Below, one piece after another: positions 15,168 through 23,959 of a DNA stretch of 45,804 nucleotides. Numbering within the stretch: the first letter of the stretch is position 1; each line of letters begins with the position of its first letter. This DNA is from an uncultured Bacilli bacterium (lineage in GTDB: Bacteria; Bacillota_I; Bacilli_A; RF39; UBA660). The DNA is taken from positions 1 through 45,804 of the forward strand of contig CANQST010000007.1 of the NCBI GenBank assembly GCA_947626595.1, read 5' to 3'. The position numbers and the translations under genes are program-made. The notes beneath the pieces are model-generated. The model was given only the letters and a program-made list of their open reading frames with translations, did no database searches and was not told the DNA's origin.

Positions 15168-16282
15168 AAATCACTAAATTAAATCTTATTAATTTTAGAA
15201 ATTATGCTAATATGAATATTGAGCTTAATGATGGTATGAATATTTTTATTGGTGATAATGCACAAGGTAAGACAAATATATTAGAAGCTATTGAAATACT
15301 TGCTTTAACTAAATCACATCGAGCTATTTATAATCCTAATTTAATTCAGTTTAATAAAAAAAAAGCTACAATTAAAGGAAATATAAAAAAAGATCAGATT
15401 GTTTCTAGATTAGAAATAGAACTTACGGAAGATGTTAAAAAGTTTAAAGTAAATAGGACAGAAATAAGAAAAATAGCTGATTATATATCTTATTTAAGTG
15501 TAATTATATTTACTCCTGATGATTTAGAAATAATTAAGTCTTCTCCTAATGTAAGAAGAAATTTGCTTAATATTCAATTATCACAAATTTCTAAGAATTA
15601 TCTTAATACTTATAATCAGTATAATAGAATTTTAAAGACTAGAAATGAGTATTTAAAAATTTTATTTAATAATAATAGTACTGATACTAGTTATTTAGAT
15701 ATTTTAACTGATAAGTTAATAGAGAAGGCTATTATTATATATCAACAAAGACATGAATATTTGGAACTTATTAATAATAATATTAATGATTACTATGGTG
15801 AAATAGCAAAAGATGGAGAATTAGAAGTTGTATACTTACCTAATGTAGAGATTAATGATTATGATAGTGAAAGTATTCGTAAGGCTTTGAAGCATAAGTA
15901 TAAGAAGTATTATATGAAAGAATTAAATTATGGTATGACTATATATGGTCCACATAGAGATGATTTTTTATTTAAATTTAAAAAAGAGGATAAAGATTTA
16001 CGTCTTTTTGGATCTCAAGGACAACAAAGGCTTGCGATTATATCGTTTAAATTAGCTGAAATAGAAATATTTAAAGAAAAATGTGGAAGTTATCCTGTTT
16101 TGCTTTTGGATGATATTTTTAGTGAACTTGATATAAGTAAGCGTAATAAAATTTTAAAAATCGTTGGAAATTATGATATTCAAAGTATTATTACGACAAC
16201 TGATTTGAAGAATATTAGAAAAAATTTTTGTAAAGATGCTTTTATTTTTGAGGTTAAAGCAGGGAATGTAGAAAGAAAGTAG
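15164..16282 (+). CDS. recF: DNA replication and repair protein RecF
   Basis: SMC-like ATPase that works with RecO and RecR to load RecA at gaps. Walker A is [10 protein letters not shown] (residues 30-39), the ABC signature appears as [12 protein letters not shown] near 285, and Walker B is [12 protein letters not shown] near 320. N-terminal [17 protein letters not shown] is the classic RecF opening. Length 372 is normal. It overlaps the leader frame by four bases (ATGA) and is followed eight bases later by gyrB, so recF-gyrB-gyrA form one operon. recR lies 8 kb downstream. Confidence 0.97.
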   Translation: MKITKLNLINFRNYANMNIELNDGMNIFIGDNAQGKTNILEAIEILALTKSHRAIYNPNLIQFNKKKATIKGNIKKDQIVSRLEIELTEDVKKFKVNRTEIRKIADYISYLSVIIFTPDDLEIIKSSPNVRRNLLNIQLSQISKNYLNTYNQYNRILKTRNEYLKILFNNNSTDTSYLDILTDKLIEKAIIIYQQRHEYLELINNNINDYYGEIAKDGELEVVYLPNVEINDYDSESIRKALKHKYKKYYMKELNYGMTIYGPHRDDFLFKFKKEDKDLRLFGSQGQQRLAIISFKLAEIEIFKEKCGSYPVLLLDDIFSELDISKRNKILKIVGNYDIQSIITTTDLKNIRKNFCKDAFIFEVKAGNVERK

Positions 16283-16290
16283 GTATAAGC

Positions 16291-18216
16291 ATGAATGATG
16301 AAAAAGTTAATGTAAATTATGATTCGTCAGCTATTCAAGTTTTAGAGGGTTTGGAAGCTGTTAGAAAAAGACCTGGTATGTATATTGGAACTACGAGTTC
16401 AAGGGGATTACATCATTTAGTATGGGAAATAGTTGATAATGCAATTGATGAGGCTTTAGCTGGATATTGTAGTCATATTGAAGTTATTGTTGGTAAAGAT
16501 AATAGTATCACTGTAAAAGATGATGGTCGTGGTATTCCTGTTGATATTCATCCTAAGACTGGTAAGAGTACAGTTGAGACAGTTTATACAGTTTTGCATG
16601 CTGGTGGAAAGTTTGGTGGCGGTGGCTACAAGGTTTCTGGTGGTTTGCATGGTGTAGGAGCAAGTGTTGTTAATGCTTTGAGTGATTGGCTTGAGGTACG
16701 TGTTTATAAAAATGGTAATGTTTATTATCAACGTTTTAGTAAGGGTGGACATCCTGAGGATGATTTGAAAATAGTAGATAAATGTGATGAGGATAGAACT
16801 GGTACGACGGTGCATTTTTTACCAGATGACCAGATTTTTACAGAAACTACTGTTTATGATTATGATATATTAAAGACAAGATTGAAGGAATTGGCATTTT
16901 TAAATAAGGGACTTAGAATTTCTTTATATGACGATAGGGAGCCTGATAAGAAAGATTCATTTTATTATGAAGGCGGTATTATTGAGTATGTTCAAATGAT
17001 TAATAAAAATAAGGGACCAATTCATGATAGTATTATTTATGTTGAAGGGGAAGAAAAGGATATTAAAGTTGAAGTAGCTTTGCAATACAATGAGACGTAT
17101 AATTCAAGTATTTATTCTTTCGTTAATAATATAACGACACCTGAGGGTGGTACTCATGAGGATGGTGTAAGAACAGCTCTTACTAGGATTTTAAATAAGT
17201 ATGCGGTTAGTGCTAATTTAATGAAAGAAAAGGATGATTCTTTGACTGGTGACGATGTTCGTGAGGGTATTACTATGATTATTTCTATTAAGCATCCTAA
17301 TCCTCAATTTGAAGGTCAGACTAAGACTAAACTTGGTAATAGTGAGGTTAGGGGTATTGCTGGAAAGATTTTTTCGGAGGCTTTTGAGAGATTTTTAATG
17401 GAACATCCAGATGAGGCTAGAATTATTCTTGATAAATCTATGACGGCTAGTCGAGCTAGGGTTGCTGCTAAGAAGGCTAGGGAACTTACAAGACGTAAGG
17501 GTGATTTGGATATTACTAATTTTTATGGTAAGTTATCTGATTGTAAGAGTAAAAATGCTGAAGAGAGTGAAATTTTCTTAGTTGAGGGTGACTCTGCAGG
17601 TGGTTCTGCTATTAAAGGAAGGGATAGTATGACGCAGGCTATTCTTCCATTACGTGGTAAAATTTTGAATGTTGAAAAGGCTCGTCTTGATAGGGCTTTA
17701 TCTAATGAAGAAATTAGGACTATTATTACGGCTTTTGGTACTGGTATTGGTGAGGAATTTGATTTGTCTAAGTTACGTTATCATAAGATAATTATTATGA
17801 CTGATGCTGATGTTGATGGAAGTCATATTAGAGTATTGTTACTTACTTTATTTTATAGATTTTTTAAGCCAATAGTAGAGGCTGGTCATGTTTATGCGGC
17901 TCAACCACCTTTATATAGAATTACGCATGGTAAGACTAGAAAGTATGTCTTGGATGATGCTGAAAGAGATGAGTATTTAGCTAGTTTGGGTCCTAATGTT
18001 AAGTATGAAATTGCTCGTATGAAAGGACTTGGAGAAATGGATGCTGAAGAGTTAAATGAGACAACTATGGACATTAAGGAGCGTGTATTAAGAAAAATTA
18101 CAGTGGAAGATGCTATGGCAGCTGACGAAGTTTTTTCTAAGTTAATGGGTGAAGAGGTTGAACCTCGTAGGGAATTCATTGAACAAAATGCAACTTATGC
18201 TAATTTGGATGTTTAG
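16291..18216 (+). CDS. gyrB: DNA gyrase subunit B
   Basis: ATPase subunit of gyrase, which introduces negative supercoils. The GHKL ATP site includes [27 protein letters not shown] and [13 protein letters not shown] (within residues 40-125). The transducer domain follows, then the TOPRIM domain with EGDSAGGSA near 430 and [10 protein letters not shown] near 505. The C-terminal end [13 protein letters not shown] is conserved. At 641 residues it is the short Gram-positive form. The pocket Asp and the residues around RGIP look normal for aminocoumarin binding. It lies in the recF-gyrB-gyrA operon; gyrA starts 12 bases on. Confidence 0.98.
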   Translation: MNDEKVNVNYDSSAIQVLEGLEAVRKRPGMYIGTTSSRGLHHLVWEIVDNAIDEALAGYCSHIEVIVGKDNSITVKDDGRGIPVDIHPKTGKSTVETVYTVLHAGGKFGGGGYKVSGGLHGVGASVVNALSDWLEVRVYKNGNVYYQRFSKGGHPEDDLKIVDKCDEDRTGTTVHFLPDDQIFTETTVYDYDILKTRLKELAFLNKGLRISLYDDREPDKKDSFYYEGGIIEYVQMINKNKGPIHDSIIYVEGEEKDIKVEVALQYNETYNSSIYSFVNNITTPEGGTHEDGVRTALTRILNKYAVSANLMKEKDDSLTGDDVREGITMIISIKHPNPQFEGQTKTKLGNSEVRGIAGKIFSEAFERFLMEHPDEARIILDKSMTASRARVAAKKARELTRRKGDLDITNFYGKLSDCKSKNAEESEIFLVEGDSAGGSAIKGRDSMTQAILPLRGKILNVEKARLDRALSNEEIRTIITAFGTGIGEEFDLSKLRYHKIIIMTDADVDGSHIRVLLLTLFYRFFKPIVEAGHVYAAQPPLYRITHGKTRKYVLDDAERDEYLASLGPNVKYEIARMKGLGEMDAEELNETTMDIKERVLRKITVEDAMAADEVFSKLMGEEVEPRREFIEQNATYANLDV

Positions 18217-18228
18217 GAGGTTTTGGAA

Positions 18229-20724
18229 ATGGATAGATTAGAAAAAAATAATATTGTTAAAGAGGTACAAGATTCGTTTTTAGATTATTCAATGAGTGTT
18301 ATAACGGCTCGTGCTATTCCAGATTTAAGGGATGGTTTGAAACCGGTTCATCGTCGTATTTTGTATTCGATGTTTGTTTCGGGATATACTCCTGATAAGC
18401 CTCACAGGAAGAGTGCTAAGACGGTTGGTGAGGTTATGGGTAATTTCCATCCTCATGGTGATTCTTCTATTTATGAAGCTATGGTTAGGATGGCACAAGA
18501 TTTTTCGTATCGTTATATGTTAATTGATGGTCATGGAAATTTTGGTAATATTGAGGGATATGGTGCTGCTGCTATGCGTTATACTGAATCTCGCTTATCA
18601 AAAATTTCTTTGGAATTACTTAGAAATATTAATAAGGATACAGTTGATTTTATTCCCAACTTTGATGAAAGTGAGAAAGAGCCAACGGTTTTACCTTCAA
18701 GATTTCCTAATATTTTGGTAAATGGTACTACTGGTATTGCTGTTGGTATGGCTACTAATATTCCTCCTCATAATTTGGGAGAGGTTATAGATGGTTGTGT
18801 TGCTTATATTGATAATCCTGATATTGATTTGGATGGTTTAATGAAGTATATTAAGGGACCAGATTTTCCTACGGGGGCAATTATTCTTGGTAATAGTGGT
18901 ATTCGTAAGGCTTATGAAACGGGTAGGGGTACAATTACTATTCGAAGTAAGGCCCAGATTGAGGAAAAGAATGGCAGACAGTATATTATAATTGACGAGG
19001 TTCCTTATGGTGTTAATACTTTGGAGCTTAAGAATAAGGTAGCTGAGCTTGTTCACAATAAGGTTATTGATGGAATTAGTGATTATCATTCTGATTTGAA
19101 GGATGGAATAAAGATTACTATTACTTTGAAAAAGGATGCTAATGCACAGGTTGTTTTGAATAAGTTGTATAAGCATACGGCTTTTCAAACTAGTTATGGT
19201 ATAATTTTCTTAATGCTTGATCAGGGTGTACCTAAGACACTTGGACTTAAGGATATTATCATTAAGTATATTGATTATCAAAGGGAAGTTATTATTAGAA
19301 GAACTAAGTTTGATTTGGATGTTGCTCAGAAGCGTGTTCATATTTTAGAGGGCTTGAAAATTGCTTTGGATAATATTGATGCGGTAATTAAGTTAATTCG
19401 TGGTTCTGATTCTGATGATGATGCTCGTGCTGGGTTGATGGATAACTTTAAGTTAACGGAAATTCAAGCTAATGCTATTTTGGAAATGAGATTACGTCGT
19501 TTGACTGGTTTGGAACGTGAAAAGATAGAGAATGAACTTAAGGATTTACTTAAAACTATTGATGAGTTGAATGCTATTTTGGCTAGTGATGCTAAGATAT
19601 TAGAAGTTATTAAGAATGAATTACTTGAGATTAAGTCTAAGTATGGTGATGAGAGACGTACTAATATTGACATGACTGCTATTGAGTATATTGAGGATGA
19701 GTCTTTGATACCTGAGGAAGATATTATTATTACTTTAACTAATAATGGTTATATAAAGAGATTACGTAGTGATACTTATCGTACTCAAAACCGTGGTGGT
19801 GTTGGTATTAAGGGAATGTCTACTAATGAAGAGGATTTTGCTAAGCATTTAGTTTCTATGAAAACGCATGATTATATATTATTCTTCTCTAATAAGGGTA
19901 GAGTATATCGTATGAAGGGTTATGAAGTTCCTGAGTTTTCTAGACAGTCTAAGGGATTACCTATTGTTAATTTATTACCACTTGAGAAAGATGAGAACAT
20001 TAGTTCTATAGTTGATTTGAAGGCTAATAATGATGATTTTACTAAGTATTTAATGTTTGCTACTAAGGATGGTATTGTTAAGAGAACGGCTATTGAGGAG
20101 TTTGATAACATTAGAAAGAGTGGTAAAATTGCTATTGTTCTTAAGGAAAATGACGAGCTTATTAGTGTTCGTAAGACTTGTGGAAAAAATGAAATTATAA
20201 TTGGAGCAAGTAATGGTCGCATGGTTCGTTTTGATGAAAATGAAATTCGTTCTATGGGAAGAAGTAGTTCTGGTGTTAAGGGTATTGACCTGGACGGTAG
20301 TATGGTTGTAGGTGCTGAGGTTGTTCAACCTGGTGAGTATGTATTAATTGTTACTGAGCGTGGTTATGGTAAGAAGAGTTTAATTGATGAGTATCGTTTA
20401 ACGCATAGAGGTAGCAAGGGTGTTAAGGCTTATAACATTACTGATAAGAATGGTGTTATGGTAGCTTTGAAAACGTTTAATGGTAATTTTGAAAATGAAT
20501 TGGATGTTATTGTAGTTACGGATAGTGGGGTATTTATGAAAATGCCTTTGGATCAAATTTCTACTTTGAAACGTGCTACTCAGGGCGTAAGGTTAATTAA
20601 TTTGAAGGATGACCAACTTGTTTCTACTGTTACTATTGTTAAGAAGGAAGAAGACAATAGTGAAGATAGCGATAGTCCAGATGTGGATGTATCTAATAAT
20701 GTGAGTGAAGAGGTAAGCAATTAG
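18229..20724 (+). CDS. gyrA: DNA gyrase subunit A
   Basis: Breakage-reunion subunit of gyrase. The catalytic tyrosine is in [12 protein letters not shown] (about residue 120). The quinolone-resistance region reads [20 protein letters not shown], with the usual Ser and an acidic Glu, so it looks wild type. The start at 18229 (MDRLEKNN) is chosen because TAGGAGG is eight bases upstream; the track start at 18223 is a TTG two bases from it. The C-terminal propeller carries QNRGGVG at 19786-19806 in the GyrA-box position, differing from the Q(R/K)RGG(R/K)G consensus at two sites. The protein ends in an acidic tail ([15 protein letters not shown]). Length about 831. Confidence 0.97.
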   Translation: MDRLEKNNIVKEVQDSFLDYSMSVITARAIPDLRDGLKPVHRRILYSMFVSGYTPDKPHRKSAKTVGEVMGNFHPHGDSSIYEAMVRMAQDFSYRYMLIDGHGNFGNIEGYGAAAMRYTESRLSKISLELLRNINKDTVDFIPNFDESEKEPTVLPSRFPNILVNGTTGIAVGMATNIPPHNLGEVIDGCVAYIDNPDIDLDGLMKYIKGPDFPTGAIILGNSGIRKAYETGRGTITIRSKAQIEEKNGRQYIIIDEVPYGVNTLELKNKVAELVHNKVIDGISDYHSDLKDGIKITITLKKDANAQVVLNKLYKHTAFQTSYGIIFLMLDQGVPKTLGLKDIIIKYIDYQREVIIRRTKFDLDVAQKRVHILEGLKIALDNIDAVIKLIRGSDSDDDARAGLMDNFKLTEIQANAILEMRLRRLTGLEREKIENELKDLLKTIDELNAILASDAKILEVIKNELLEIKSKYGDERRTNIDMTAIEYIEDESLIPEEDIIITLTNNGYIKRLRSDTYRTQNRGGVGIKGMSTNEEDFAKHLVSMKTHDYILFFSNKGRVYRMKGYEVPEFSRQSKGLPIVNLLPLEKDENISSIVDLKANNDDFTKYLMFATKDGIVKRTAIEEFDNIRKSGKIAIVLKENDELISVRKTCGKNEIIIGASNGRMVRFDENEIRSMGRSSSGVKGIDLDGSMVVGAEVVQPGEYVLIVTERGYGKKSLIDEYRLTHRGSKGVKAYNITDKNGVMVALKTFNGNFENELDVIVVTDSGVFMKMPLDQISTLKRATQGVRLINLKDDQLVSTVTIVKKEEDNSEDSDSPDVDVSNNVSEEVSN

Positions 20725-20739
20725 TTTACTTCTTTTTTT
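20707..20739 (+). terminator. Terminator after gyrA
   Basis: GAGGTAA (20710-20716) pairs with TTACTTC (20726-20732), with one G-T wobble, followed by seven T. It overlaps the gyrA stop and closes recF-gyrB-gyrA before the palindrome array. Confidence 0.65.
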
Positions 20740-20815
20740 GTAAATTATTTTTGTTATTTATGTAAAAAAGTGTCTGTGGAAAAAATATTTTTGGTTCTGC
20801 AGATATTTTTTTGGA

Positions 20816-20839
20816 AAATTATTTCCCGGGAAATAATTT
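20816..20839. promoter_or_regulatory. Noc-type palindrome 1
   Basis: Perfect 24-base palindrome with core ATTTCCCGGGAAAT at 20821-20834. It is the first of the array, 92 bases past the gyrA stop codon. Confidence 0.85.
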
Positions 20840-20933
20840 GAGTTGTGGAATTTTATAGAATTGTGTTTATATTTTATTAATTTTTGGCTTTTGGTATATA
20901 AATTTGCTTATTATGTTTAGAAAGGTATAATAA

Positions 20934-20955
20934 CAATGTTTCACGTGAAACATTG
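20934..20955. promoter_or_regulatory. parS: parS site 1
   Basis: TGTTTCACGTGAAACA at 20937-20952 is the canonical parS; the palindrome extends to 22 bases (CAA at the left, TTG at the right). Confidence 0.95.
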
Positions 20956-21170
20956 AAATATTATTTAAAATATTAATTTAAAGTGATCTGCTTAGTATTT
21001 TTTTTATTATATATAAAAATAAAATGGACGACTTGTTGAAAAAATTATATTTTTGTTAATTAAAATATAGTTGATATATAGTTGTCGTTTTGTTTATTAA
21101 TTATATATGAATGTGATAAATATATATAATTTCATTTTATTTTAGTTATATATTTTTATTAGGAATGCCT

Positions 21171-21179
21171 TGTGCATAA
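21171..21179 (-). promoter_or_regulatory. Consensus DnaA box inside the parS array
   Basis: TGTGCATAA is the complement of TTATGCACA, a perfect match to TTATNCACA. It lies 20 bases before the second Noc-type palindrome and about 9.4 kb from dnaA. A single box could be chance in this base composition. Confidence 0.45.
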
Positions 21180-21192
21180 CAGTAGAATTGTT

Positions 21193-21218
21193 TAAATTAT
21201 TTCCCGGGAAATAATTTA
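21193..21218. promoter_or_regulatory. Noc-type palindrome 2
   Basis: Perfect palindrome of 26 bases with core ATTTCCCGGGAAAT at 21199-21212. It opens the first 187-bp repeat unit. Confidence 0.85.
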
Positions 21219-21263
21219 GTTGCGATATTTTTAATGGTAAATTTGAGTTATATACTTATTTAA

Positions 21264-21279
21264 TGTTTCACGTGAAACA
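21264..21279. promoter_or_regulatory. parS: parS site 2
   Basis: Canonical TGTTTCACGTGAAACA, in the first 187-bp unit. Confidence 0.95.
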
Positions 21280-21356
21280 TATATGTTGAAAATTGAATTT
21301 TTATATTTATTATTTGTGATTGTTTTAATTTTGAACTTTTTTAATTATTATTTTAA

Positions 21357-21372
21357 TGTTCTACGTGGAACA
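21357..21372. promoter_or_regulatory. parS: parS-like site 3 (degenerate)
   Basis: TGTTCTACGTGGAACA differs by one base from the symmetric variant at 21546. It occupies the equivalent position in the first 187-bp unit. Confidence 0.7.
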
Positions 21373-21379
21373 TATGGTT

Positions 21380-21405
21380 AAAATTATTTCCCGGGAAATA
21401 ATTTT
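21380..21405. promoter_or_regulatory. Noc-type palindrome 3
   Basis: Perfect palindrome with core ATTTCCCGGGAAAT at 21386-21399, opening the second 187-bp unit. Confidence 0.85.
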
Positions 21406-21449
21406 GTTGAGTATGTTTAAAAATAAATTTAAGTATATAATTAATCTAA

Positions 21450-21465
21450 TGTTTCACGTGAAACA
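21450..21465. promoter_or_regulatory. parS: parS site 4
   Basis: Canonical TGTTTCACGTGAAACA, in the second 187-bp unit. Confidence 0.95.
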
Positions 21466-21545
21466 TATATGTTGATATTTGAAACTCTATATTTTTTCCT
21501 TTCTATTATTATATTCATTGTTATGGATTGATTTTATTATTTCAA

Positions 21546-21561
21546 TGTTCCACGTGGAACA
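21546..21561. promoter_or_regulatory. parS: parS site 5 (TTCC variant)
   Basis: TGTTCCACGTGGAACA is fully symmetric and resembles the Pseudomonas parS form. It ends 6 bases before the fourth Noc-type palindrome. Confidence 0.8.
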
Positions 21562-21567
21562 TATGGG

Positions 21568-21591
21568 AAATTATTTCCCGGGAAATAATTT
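21568..21591. promoter_or_regulatory. Noc-type palindrome 4
   Basis: Perfect 24-base palindrome with core ATTTCCCGGGAAAT at 21573-21586. Confidence 0.85.
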
Positions 21592-21608
21592 GAGTGGTTG
21601 TATGTTAA

Positions 21609-21624
21609 TGTTTCACGTGAAACA
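21609..21624. promoter_or_regulatory. parS: parS site 6
   Basis: Canonical TGTTTCACGTGAAACA, 30 bases upstream of the -10 of the SRP RNA gene. Confidence 0.95.
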
Positions 21625-21653
21625 TTGTTTTTTTATTTACTTTTTTTTTAAGT

Positions 21654-21659
21654 TATAAT
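21654..21659 (+). promoter_or_regulatory. -10 element of the SRP RNA gene
   Basis: TATAAT about 12 bases before the RNA start. The -35 region is T-rich and weak, and the last parS site lies immediately upstream of it. Confidence 0.55.
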
Positions 21660-21670
21660 AAAATATATTC

Positions 21671-21742
21671 GTGCAATGAAAGTGATTGAACCAGGTCAGG
21701 ATTGGAAAATAGCAGCCTTAAGGTCCTCCTTTCATGTGCACT
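21671..21742 (+). ncRNA. ffs: Signal recognition particle RNA (small bacterial 4.5S type)
   Basis: Scaffold RNA that binds Ffh for co-translational membrane targeting. The 5' and 3' ends pair (GTGCA-ATGAAAG with CTTTCAT-GTGCAC) into one long hairpin. The apical part reads CAGGATTGGAAAATAGCAG, the conserved Ffh-binding symmetric loop (CAGG opposite AGCAG) closed by an ATT/AAT stem and a GGAA tetraloop. A T-run follows at 21742. At about 71 bases it is shorter than the roughly 100-base E. coli form and lacks an Alu domain. Location beside tadA and dnaX matches Bacillus scr, although here it precedes tadA. Confidence 0.85.
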
Positions 21743-21763
21743 TTTTATTTGGAGTTGAAATTT

Positions 21764-22207
21764 ATGAATGATAGTTTTTTTGATTTAGCTTTTGAGGAGG
21801 CTCAAAAGGCTTTAAAGAAAAATGAGGTTCCAATTGGTGCTGTTATTGTTAAGGATGGCAAGGTTTTAGCTAGAAAACATAATATTAAGGAAACTGAAAA
21901 GTGTGCTACTTGTCATGCGGAAATTTTAGCAATCAATGAGGCTTCTAGTGTTCTTGGTAATTGGCGTTTAGATGGTTGTGATATTTATGTAACTTTGAAT
22001 CCATGTCCTATGTGTGCTAGTGCAATACGACAGGCTAGAATTAGTAATGTTTATTCGGCTTTGGAAAATTTAAATGATAATAATAAAAAAATTATTGATA
22101 GTATTTTTAATGTTGAGGAGATTAATCCTTCTTTGAATTTTATTTCTAATTTAAATGTTGACCGTTCTAAGGAATTATTACAATCTTTTTTTAAAAATAA
22201 AAGATAA
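21764..22207 (+). CDS. tadA: tRNA-specific adenosine deaminase TadA
   Basis: Zinc enzyme that converts the wobble A34 of tRNA-Arg(ACG) to inosine. Active-site motifs: CHAEILAINEA (HAE, with the catalytic Glu) and PCPMCASAIRQARI (PCxxC zinc ligands). The ORF track starts at 21734 inside the SRP RNA; the ATG at 21764 (MNDSFFDLAFEEA) has TTGGAG upstream and matches the family start. Length about 147. It follows the SRP RNA by some 20 bases and precedes dnaX by 43. Confidence 0.95.
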   Translation: MNDSFFDLAFEEAQKALKKNEVPIGAVIVKDGKVLARKHNIKETEKCATCHAEILAINEASSVLGNWRLDGCDIYVTLNPCPMCASAIRQARISNVYSALENLNDNNKKIIDSIFNVEEINPSLNFISNLNVDRSKELLQSFFKNKR

Positions 22208-22250
22208 ATAGTGTGTTTTTTATGATAAAATAGTTATAGAGGTGTATTTT

Positions 22251-23948
22251 ATGTATCAAGCTTTATATAGAAAATATCGTCCTGTTGATTTTAATTCTGT
22301 TATTGGACAAAAAAGTATTATTAGGACTTTGAAAAATTCGATTGTTAATAAAACTTTTACGCATGCTTATATGTTTTTTGGGCCTAGGGGAACTGGTAAG
22401 ACTACTATTTCTAAGATTTTTGCTCGTAGTATAAATTGTTTGGAACCTGTAGATGGTATAGCTTGTGGAAAATGTAAAAATTGTTTGGAAGCTTTTAAGT
22501 CTTCTTGTGTTGATATTATTGAGATTGATGCGGCTTCTAATAATGGTGTTGACGAAATTAGAGAACTTAGGAGTAAAGTTGCTTTAGTTCCGGCTGAATT
22601 AAAGTTTAAGGTTTATATTATTGACGAGGTCCATATGCTTTCTATTGGTGCTTTTAATGCTTTACTTAAGACTTTGGAAGAACCTCCTGAGCATGTTGTA
22701 TTTATTTTGGCAACGACTGATCCACAAAAAGTTCCTGAAACTATAATTTCTAGGTGTCAATGTTTTTCTTTTAGAAGAATTTCGCAAAATGATATTGTGG
22801 AAAGATTAAAATTTATTTGTGAAAAGGAAAATATTAGTGTTGATACTGAAGTTTTGGACGAAATTGCTTTGGCATCTGATGGCGGAATGCGTGATGCTTT
22901 GGGTACTCTTGATAAGTTGGTATCATTTTGTTCTTCTAAGATTACAGTAGACGATTTTTATGAATTAAATGGTATGATTACTAGAAAAGATTTAAAGTTA
23001 TTTTATGATAAATTATTTAGTTTTGATATGTCTGGTATTTTAGAATTAATTAATGATTATAATATGAATGGCAAAAATTTAATTCAAATTTTTACGCAAA
23101 TAATGTTTTCTCTTAGAAATCAGCTTGTGGATTATTATGTTTCAAATGTTGAAAGTGATTATAATATTGATTTAGTTAATGAATTTGTCAATTTAATTAA
23201 CGAAAATATGTTCGATATTAAAAAGAGTGATAATCCTAAAATTTTTATTGAAATGTTATTAATGAAATTTATAAAAGCTCATAGTACTGAAAAAATTGAA
23301 AAAAAGCTTGTGGAAAAAAGTTCTGAATTTGCAGAGAAAGATATAAGGAATGAAAAAATTAGTGAAATTGATAATAAAAATAGTGAAATATTGCCAGTAG
23401 AGGATGAAAAAATTATTTCCCAAGGGGAATCTGATGGTGAAATTATTTCCCGGGAAATAATTTCTAATGATAATTTGATAAAAAATATTAATGAAATTAT
23501 GAATGTTCGTGTAAATAATGTTATGGCTCAGGCTGATAAAAATATTTTAAAGTTAGAAATACAAAAGTTTAATTTGTTAAATGAATTTACTTTTGATCAG
23601 GAAATTGGATATTTAGTTTGTAGTTTGTTGGATGCTAAAATTAGAGCTGCTAGTGAAAATGGTATAATTCTTAGTTATGAATATGACTCTAATGTCAAAC
23701 AAAATTTGGTTAATTTACATAAAATAATTGATGTTTATAATAAAATTACTAATTCTAATAAAATTATTGCGATAATTACTGACGAGCGTTGGGAAACAGA
23801 GAAAAATAAGTATATTAAGGCTTTAAAGGATGGAAAAAAGTATGAAATTTTAGAAGAGCCAGAAGAAATATTTGAGAAACAAGAAAATAATGATATAATA
23901 GGTAGTAGTGCAATTAATCTATTTGGAGATATTGTGGAAGTTGAATAG
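22251..23948 (+). CDS. dnaX: DNA polymerase III gamma/tau subunit
   Basis: ATPase core of the clamp loader; tau also ties it to the polymerase and helicase. Walker A GPRGTGKTT is at about 45-53, the zinc-binding cysteines follow (CLEPVDGIACGKCKNC), then Walker B IIDEVHML and the SRCQCF sensor region. Domain III extends to about residue 355. The linker that follows (about 360-430) is low-complexity and acidic and carries a perfect Noc-type palindrome encoding IISREIIS. The ATG at 22251 (MYQALYRKYRP) is chosen over the track GTG at 22242 because AGAGGTG is at proper spacing. About 565 residues. The ybaB gene follows 11 bases later. Confidence 0.95.
   Translation: MYQALYRKYRPVDFNSVIGQKSIIRTLKNSIVNKTFTHAYMFFGPRGTGKTTISKIFARSINCLEPVDGIACGKCKNCLEAFKSSCVDIIEIDAASNNGVDEIRELRSKVALVPAELKFKVYIIDEVHMLSIGAFNALLKTLEEPPEHVVFILATTDPQKVPETIISRCQCFSFRRISQNDIVERLKFICEKENISVDTEVLDEIALASDGGMRDALGTLDKLVSFCSSKITVDDFYELNGMITRKDLKLFYDKLFSFDMSGILELINDYNMNGKNLIQIFTQIMFSLRNQLVDYYVSNVESDYNIDLVNEFVNLINENMFDIKKSDNPKIFIEMLLMKFIKAHSTEKIEKKLVEKSSEFAEKDIRNEKISEIDNKNSEILPVEDEKIISQGESDGEIISREIISNDNLIKNINEIMNVRVNNVMAQADKNILKLEIQKFNLLNEFTFDQEIGYLVCSLLDAKIRAASENGIILSYEYDSNVKQNLVNLHKIIDVYNKITNSNKIIAIITDERWETEKNKYIKALKDGKKYEILEEPEEIFEKQENNDIIGSSAINLFGDIVEVE
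23440..23463. promoter_or_regulatory. Noc-type palindrome 5, inside dnaX
   Basis: The same 24-base palindrome as in the array, core ATTTCCCGGGAAAT at 23445-23458, within the dnaX linker. Thirty bases upstream a decayed copy reads ATTTCCCAAGGGGAAT (23415-23430), suggesting a small local duplication. Confidence 0.8.
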
Positions 23949-23959
23949 GAGGAATGTTT

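Larger units (their letters stand above)
20816..21624. repeat. Interleaved parS and Noc-type (CCCGGG) palindrome array
   Basis: A noncoding region of about 0.9 kb between gyrA and the SRP RNA gene holds ten palindromes of two classes. The parS class is TGTTTCACGTGAAACA or close variants: 20937, 21264, 21357, 21450, 21546 and 21609 (start positions). The second class has the core ATTTCCCGGGAAAT, identical to the Bacillus Noc-binding consensus, at 20821, 21199, 21386 and 21573; each is embedded in the same 24-base perfect palindrome. parS sites load ParB (encoded at 4950-5843) to form the segregation complex. The background here is extremely AT-rich, so the GC-centred palindromes stand out. No other gene or promoter except that of the SRP RNA is evident. 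Confidence 0.95.
21194..21624. repeat. 187-bp tandem repeat of palindrome units
   Basis: Units start at 21194, 21381 and (truncated) 21568, exactly 187 bases apart. Each full unit has the order Noc-type palindrome, TTTC-type parS about 70 bases in, and TTCC-type parS about 164 bases in. Spacer sequences have diverged heavily between units while the palindromes and a few flanking bases (ACATATATGTTGA after parS) are kept. Confidence 0.85.

Noticed and set aside
16456-20328. Several minus-strand ORFs of 69-119 residues opposite gyrB and gyrA
   Set aside because: All are shadows of the gyrase genes, with biased composition (long Thr/Asn/Ile runs) and no start signals.
20725-21670. CRISPR array between gyrA and the SRP RNA gene
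   Set aside because: The repeats are short perfect palindromes of two alternating classes with irregular AT-rich spacers, and there are no cas genes; they match parS and Noc sites.
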